NCBI GenBank assembly: GCA_937958145.1
Contig: CALGOE010000132.1
Coordinates: 1-8,976 of the forward strand
Reading direction: 5' to 3'
Source: an uncultured Desulfobacca sp.
Lineage (GTDB): Bacteria; Desulfobacterota; Desulfobaccia; Desulfobaccales; Desulfobaccaceae
Length of the DNA stretch: 8,976 nucleotides
The notes beneath the pieces were generated by a model. The model saw only the letters and a list, made by a program, of their open reading frames with translations. It was not told where the DNA came from and searched no databases. A program made the position numbers and the translations under genes. Position 1 is the stretch's first letter. Every line of letters begins with the position of its first letter. This document shows, in pieces, positions 5,844 through 8,976 of the stretch.

Positions 5844-6512
5844 ATGGCCGAAACCGTCCGCCCCACGTTCCTGAATCTGCCCGAAGACAAGCAGGCCCGC
5901 ATCATTGAAGCGGCGCTGAGCGAATTTGCCGACAAGGGCTACCAGCAGGCCAGCCTCAATGTCATTGTGGCCCACTCCGGCATTGCCAAGGGCTCCCTGT
6001 ACCAATATTTCACCGACAAAGCCGGCATTTTCCTCTATGTCTTCGACTTCGCCATCGCCGTGGTGCGCCGCCTCCTGGTGCAGGTGAAGGACAGCACCCT
6101 GGAAGAGGATTTTTTCACCCGGCTGGAACGCTCGCTTTTGGCCGGGCTGGCGTTTATCCGGCAACATCCCAAAATTTACGGCATTTACCTGAAGATCCTT
6201 TTTGACCAGCAGGTGCCGCAGCGCCAGGAGCTGTTGCAGCGGGTCCGCCAATATGCCGCGGATTATCTCCACTCCCTGCTCCGCCAGGGGCTGGCCCGGG
6301 GGGAACTCCGGCCTGACCTGCCGGTGGCCAGCACCGTCTTCCTCCTGGATGCCCTGCTGGATCGGTTCCTCCAGGCCGCCAGCATTCCGGCTTTTGACGT
6401 CGTCCTGGGTCTGGACCAGGCCAATGCCCAGGTCCTGCACACACGGGCGCGGGAATTATTGGAGGTGCTCCGTCGTGGTCTGGCCGCGCCGCCCCCTCCC
6501 GCCAATCTCTAA
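5844..6512 (+). CDS. TetR/AcrR-family transcriptional regulator
   Basis: This 222-residue protein has a typical TetR N-terminal DNA-binding domain (about 14-62): RIIEAALSEFADKGYQQASLNVIVAHSGIAKGSLYQYF, with the signature helix-turn-helix at about 36-57 and the G-.-LYQYF.DK end. The remaining 160 residues are the family's variable, mostly helical ligand-binding and dimerisation domain; I cannot infer the ligand. The frame is open back to 5787, but that start would be a TTG forming the -35 box. The ATG at 5844 has GGAGG 10 nt upstream and begins just before the conserved domain, so I chose it. The gene lies only 19 bases before mqnE and probably heads a tetR-mqnE-mqnC operon, repressing itself and menaquinone genes through the palindrome over its promoter. 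Its targets are inferred from position only. Confidence 0.92.
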   Translation: MAETVRPTFLNLPEDKQARIIEAALSEFADKGYQQASLNVIVAHSGIAKGSLYQYFTDKAGIFLYVFDFAIAVVRRLLVQVKDSTLEEDFFTRLERSLLAGLAFIRQHPKIYGIYLKILFDQQVPQRQELLQRVRQYAADYLHSLLRQGLARGELRPDLPVASTVFLLDALLDRFLQAASIPAFDVVLGLDQANAQVLHTRARELLEVLRRGLAAPPPPANL

Positions 6513-6531
6513 CTGTGTAAGGGATACCATC

Positions 6532-7632
6532 ATGTCCAGGAATGATTTTTTCAAGGATCCGCACTTGCTGCCGATTTCAGCCAAGGTGCAAGCCGGGGAA
6601 CGGCTCGGTTTTGACGACGGCCTGACCCTCTTTCGCAGCCCCGATCTCTTGGGGGTAGGGTATCTGGCCAATCTGGTCCGGGAGCGCCTCCACGGCAACA
6701 AGGCCTATTATATCGTCAATCAGCACCTCAACTATTCCAATATCTGCATCAATGGCTGTAAATTCTGTGCCTTCGGCAAAGAGGCCGGCGACCCCTTGGC
6801 CTATCAGATGAGCCTCGACGAAATCTGCGCCAAAGTGGAGGAACGGTTGGCCGACCCCATCAGCGAGATCCACATTGTCGGCGGCCTCCATCCTGACTTA
6901 CCCTTTTCCTATTATCTGGACATGCTGCGCAGTATCAAGGCCCTCCGGCCCAACGTGCATCTCCAGGCCTTCACCGCCGTGGAGATCCATCACCTGGCCG
7001 GGATTGCCGGCCTGAGCATCGCCGAAACATTGGCCGCCCTGCGGGAGGCGGGCCTGGGCTCCCTGCCCGGCGGCGGCGCCGAGGTCTTCAGCCCCCGCAT
7101 CCGCCAGAGTTTATGCGCCAAAAAGCTCTCCCCGGCAGGCTGGCTGGAGGTCTGCCAGATCGCACATCGCCAGGGGCTCAAGACCAATGCCACCATGCTC
7201 TATGGCCATCAGGAGACCCTGGAGGAGCGGGTGGATCACCTCCTGCAGCTCCGGGCCGCCCAAGACGAGACGGGCGGCTTCCTGACCTTTATTCCCCTGG
7301 CCTTCCATTCAGCCAACACCCAACTGGCCGGCCTGCCGGAGACCACCGGCTTCGACGACCTGAAAAACCTGGCAGTGGCCCGCCTGCTCCTGGACAATTT
7401 CCCCCATATCAAGGCCTTCTGGATCATGATCGGCCCCAAGATCGCCCAGCTCTCTCTGTCTTTCGGCGCCGATGACATCGATGGCACCGTCATCGAGGAA
7501 CGCATCACCCACATGGCCGGGGCCCAGACCGCCCAGGGCCTGACCCGCCAGGAGCTGCACCACCTCATCCGCCAGGCCGGACGCCAGCCGGTGGAACGGG
7601 ATACGGTCTATAACGTTATTGCCACGTATTAA
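6532..7632 (+). CDS. mqnE: Aminofutalosine synthase MqnE (radical SAM)
   Basis: A 366-residue radical SAM enzyme. In the futalosine route to menaquinone, MqnE couples SAM to 3-(1-carboxyvinyl)oxybenzoate, made by MqnA, to form 6-amino-6-deoxyfutalosine. The [4Fe-4S]/SAM motif CxxxCxxC is C72-x3-C76-x2-C79 (ICINGCKFCAF). Other family marks are HIVGGLHPDLPF (114-125), the FTAVEI segment, PGGGAEVF (179-186), ATMLYGH (220-226) and TFIPLAFH. FIPLAF, rather than the FIPWSFQP of MqnC, together with HIVGG and the C-terminal ERITHMAGA, points to MqnE. The open frame runs back into tetR (6202), but the ATG at 6532 has AAGGG 8 nt upstream and matches the expected N terminus and usual length. It sits 19 bases after tetR and 72 bases before mqnC. 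An intervening imperfect hairpin (around 7642-7668) has no T-run. Confidence 0.93.
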   Translation: MSRNDFFKDPHLLPISAKVQAGERLGFDDGLTLFRSPDLLGVGYLANLVRERLHGNKAYYIVNQHLNYSNICINGCKFCAFGKEAGDPLAYQMSLDEICAKVEERLADPISEIHIVGGLHPDLPFSYYLDMLRSIKALRPNVHLQAFTAVEIHHLAGIAGLSIAETLAALREAGLGSLPGGGAEVFSPRIRQSLCAKKLSPAGWLEVCQIAHRQGLKTNATMLYGHQETLEERVDHLLQLRAAQDETGGFLTFIPLAFHSANTQLAGLPETTGFDDLKNLAVARLLLDNFPHIKAFWIMIGPKIAQLSLSFGADDIDGTVIEERITHMAGAQTAQGLTRQELHHLIRQAGRQPVERDTVYNVIATY

Positions 7633-7704
7633 TGCTTGAGCCGGATAGGGCGATAAAAAGCCCATCGGAGCCGGAACCAGGGAACAGGGAAGAGGGAAAA
7701 AATC

Positions 7705-8769
7705 ATGGCAGGCTGTGCCACAACGGCGGCGCTGGAAAAGAAGATTCTGACCCAAGAGCGCCTTTCTGCGGACGAGGCCCTGGCCCTGTGGGACCTGGAT
7801 CTGTTGACCCTGGGGCGGTGGGCCAACCATGTCCGGCGGCAGCGGCATCCCGAGCCCAGGGTCTCCTATGTGGTTGATCGCAACATCAATTACACCAACA
7901 TCTGCGTGTCCGGCTGCCGGTTCTGCGCCTTTTTCCGGCCGCCGGGGCACCCCGAGGGCTATGTCCTGAGCTGGGAGGAATTGGCCCGCAAGTTGGACGA
8001 GACCAAGGCTCTGGGCGGCACCGGCATCCTCTTGCAGGGCGGTCTGCATCCTGACCTGCCGTTCGGCTATTACGAAGAGCTGGTGCGTTTTATCCGGCAA
8101 GCCGGCCTCATGGTCCACGGCTTTTCACCGCCGGAAATCGTCTTTTTGGCCAAATCGTTTGATCTCCCCATTACCACGGTGCTGGCGCGCCTCATCGCCG
8201 CCGGCCTGAACTCCATCCCCGGCGGCGGCGCCGAAATCCTGGTAGACCGGGTGCGCCGCGCCATTGCCCCGGGAAAATGCACGGCGCCGGAATGGCTGAC
8301 CGTCATGGCCACGGCCCACGACCTGGGGCTGCGCACCACTGCCACCATGATGTTCGGCCATATTGAGACCAAAGCCGAGCGACTGGAGCACCTGCTGCGC
8401 CTCCGGGAGCTGCAGGACCGCAGCCGCGGCTTCACCGCCTTCATCCCCTGGAGTTTTCAACCCGGCGGCACCGCCCTGGGGGGGCAGACTACTGACGTGG
8501 TGGATTATCTCAAAACCCTGGCCATCTCCCGGCTGGTGCTGGACAACTTTGACAACCTGCAGGTCTCCTGGGTCACCCAGGGCGCCAAGGTGGCCCAGGT
8601 CGCCCTGGAATTCGGGGCCAATGATTTCGGCTCCACCATGATCGAGGAGAACGTCGTGGCCGCCACCGGCGTGGGCTATCGCCTCAGCCGGGAAGAGATC
8701 GTCCGGCAGATTCAGGGGGCCGGCTACCGGCCCTGGCAGCGGGATCATCTCTACCGCCCCGTGGCGTGA
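7705..8769 (+). CDS. mqnC: Cyclic dehypoxanthinyl futalosine synthase MqnC (radical SAM)
   Basis: A 354-residue radical SAM enzyme that closes the spiro ring of dehypoxanthinyl futalosine, the step after MqnB-type hydrolysis and before MqnD in the futalosine menaquinone pathway. The cluster motif is C67-x3-C71-x2-C74 (ICVSGCRFCAF). Typical MqnC segments are LLQGGLHPDLPF (109-120), HGFSPPEI (138-145), PGGGAEIL (172-179), TTATMMFGHIET and FIPWSFQPGGT. It is clearly a paralogue of the MqnE just upstream, sharing the motif order and overall length. AGAGGG lies 8 nt before the ATG. Translation is probably from the same transcript as tetR and mqnE. The MqnA, MqnB and MqnD partners are not in this window, and no terminator is visible after the stop, so the operon could continue to the right. 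Confidence 0.94.
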   Translation: MAGCATTAALEKKILTQERLSADEALALWDLDLLTLGRWANHVRRQRHPEPRVSYVVDRNINYTNICVSGCRFCAFFRPPGHPEGYVLSWEELARKLDETKALGGTGILLQGGLHPDLPFGYYEELVRFIRQAGLMVHGFSPPEIVFLAKSFDLPITTVLARLIAAGLNSIPGGGAEILVDRVRRAIAPGKCTAPEWLTVMATAHDLGLRTTATMMFGHIETKAERLEHLLRLRELQDRSRGFTAFIPWSFQPGGTALGGQTTDVVDYLKTLAISRLVLDNFDNLQVSWVTQGAKVAQVALEFGANDFGSTMIEENVVAATGVGYRLSREEIVRQIQGAGYRPWQRDHLYRPVA

Positions 8770-8976
8770 AGGTCGGCAGCAGAGGCTTTGTTGACATGCC
8801 GCACAGTCTTTTCAGAGCAGCCAGACGGACCAACGGCGTGACCGGTACGCCCTCTCGGTCGGCCCCCAAGGCGCTCATAGGGCGGCCCGCGGCCGCCGCC
8901 AGAAGCTGCCGGGGGCAATGTTCGCTGCCGAAACCAAAGACCGCTGAACAGAAATCAGAAACCACCTTTAAGCCAT
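8770..8976. other. Right-end segment without a supported gene
   Basis: Two overlapping open frames cover this stretch. One on the + strand runs from an ATG at 8796 to the window edge (60 codons, rich in Arg, Pro, Ser, Thr and Ala, weak AGAGG upstream). One on the - strand runs from a GTG at 8965 and overlaps the 3' end of mqnC by 86 bases (93 codons). Neither shows a motif I recognise, a convincing start signal or a hydrophobic segment. A GGCGGC/GCCGCC hairpin near 8881-8897 has no T-run. It may be intergenic space or the start of a gene that continues outside. Confidence 0.4.

Noticed and set aside
7309..8118. 269-codon - strand open frame across mqnE and mqnC
   Set aside because: Antisense to two well-supported radical SAM genes and spanning their spacer; a compositional shadow.

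Overview
This GC-rich window looks like an ordinary chromosomal segment of a Gram-negative, flagellated, menaquinone-using bacterium, most plausibly a member of the Desulfobacterota (former Deltaproteobacteria). That placement is an inference. It rests on a GroEL with a Gly-Gly-Met tail, a sigma-28/FlgM flagellar circuit, a soluble PAS-PAS hybrid histidine kinase of the 'AHDFNNML' type, and the futalosine-route enzymes MqnE and MqnC. No rRNA, tRNA, insertion sequence, phage gene or CRISPR array is visible.

Left part (1-2810). The last 24 codons of groEL enter on the + strand and end at a perfect 13-bp hairpin with a T-run on each side. It therefore also serves the gene converging from the right, a short flgM (anti-sigma-28 factor) on the - strand. 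Upstream of flgM is a close match to a sigma-28 promoter, so flgM is probably made by the sigma factor it inhibits. Further upstream, also on the - strand, lies a 613-residue hybrid sensor kinase (PAS-PAS-HisKA-HATPase-receiver) with its own terminator and, in a strikingly AT-rich intergenic segment, a sigma-70-type promoter.

Middle (2810-5843). valS (valyl-tRNA synthetase, 884 residues from the start chosen here) is on the - strand. Its long leader contains an intrinsic-terminator-like hairpin about 90 nt before the start codon, which suggests transcription attenuation. Its 3' side runs into a strong hairpin/T8 terminator about 210 nt past the stop. The valS/tetR intergenic region holds two divergent TTGACA -35 elements lying inside the arms of an 11-bp inverted repeat, plus a palindromic operator candidate over the tetR -10.

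Right part (5844-8976). Three + strand genes, tetR-mqnE-mqnC, are closely spaced and probably co-transcribed. MqnE (aminofutalosine synthase) and MqnC (cyclic dehypoxanthinyl futalosine synthase) are radical SAM enzymes catalysing the first and third steps of the MqnA/E, MqnB, MqnC, MqnD menaquinone pathway. A TetR regulator directly upstream suggests ligand-controlled menaquinone synthesis. The last 207 bases carry no gene I can support.

Nothing here amounts to a clearly new biological system. The most notable points are the TetR-controlled mqnEC operon with its operator, the putative valS attenuator, and the sigma-28 promoter in front of a short FlgM.
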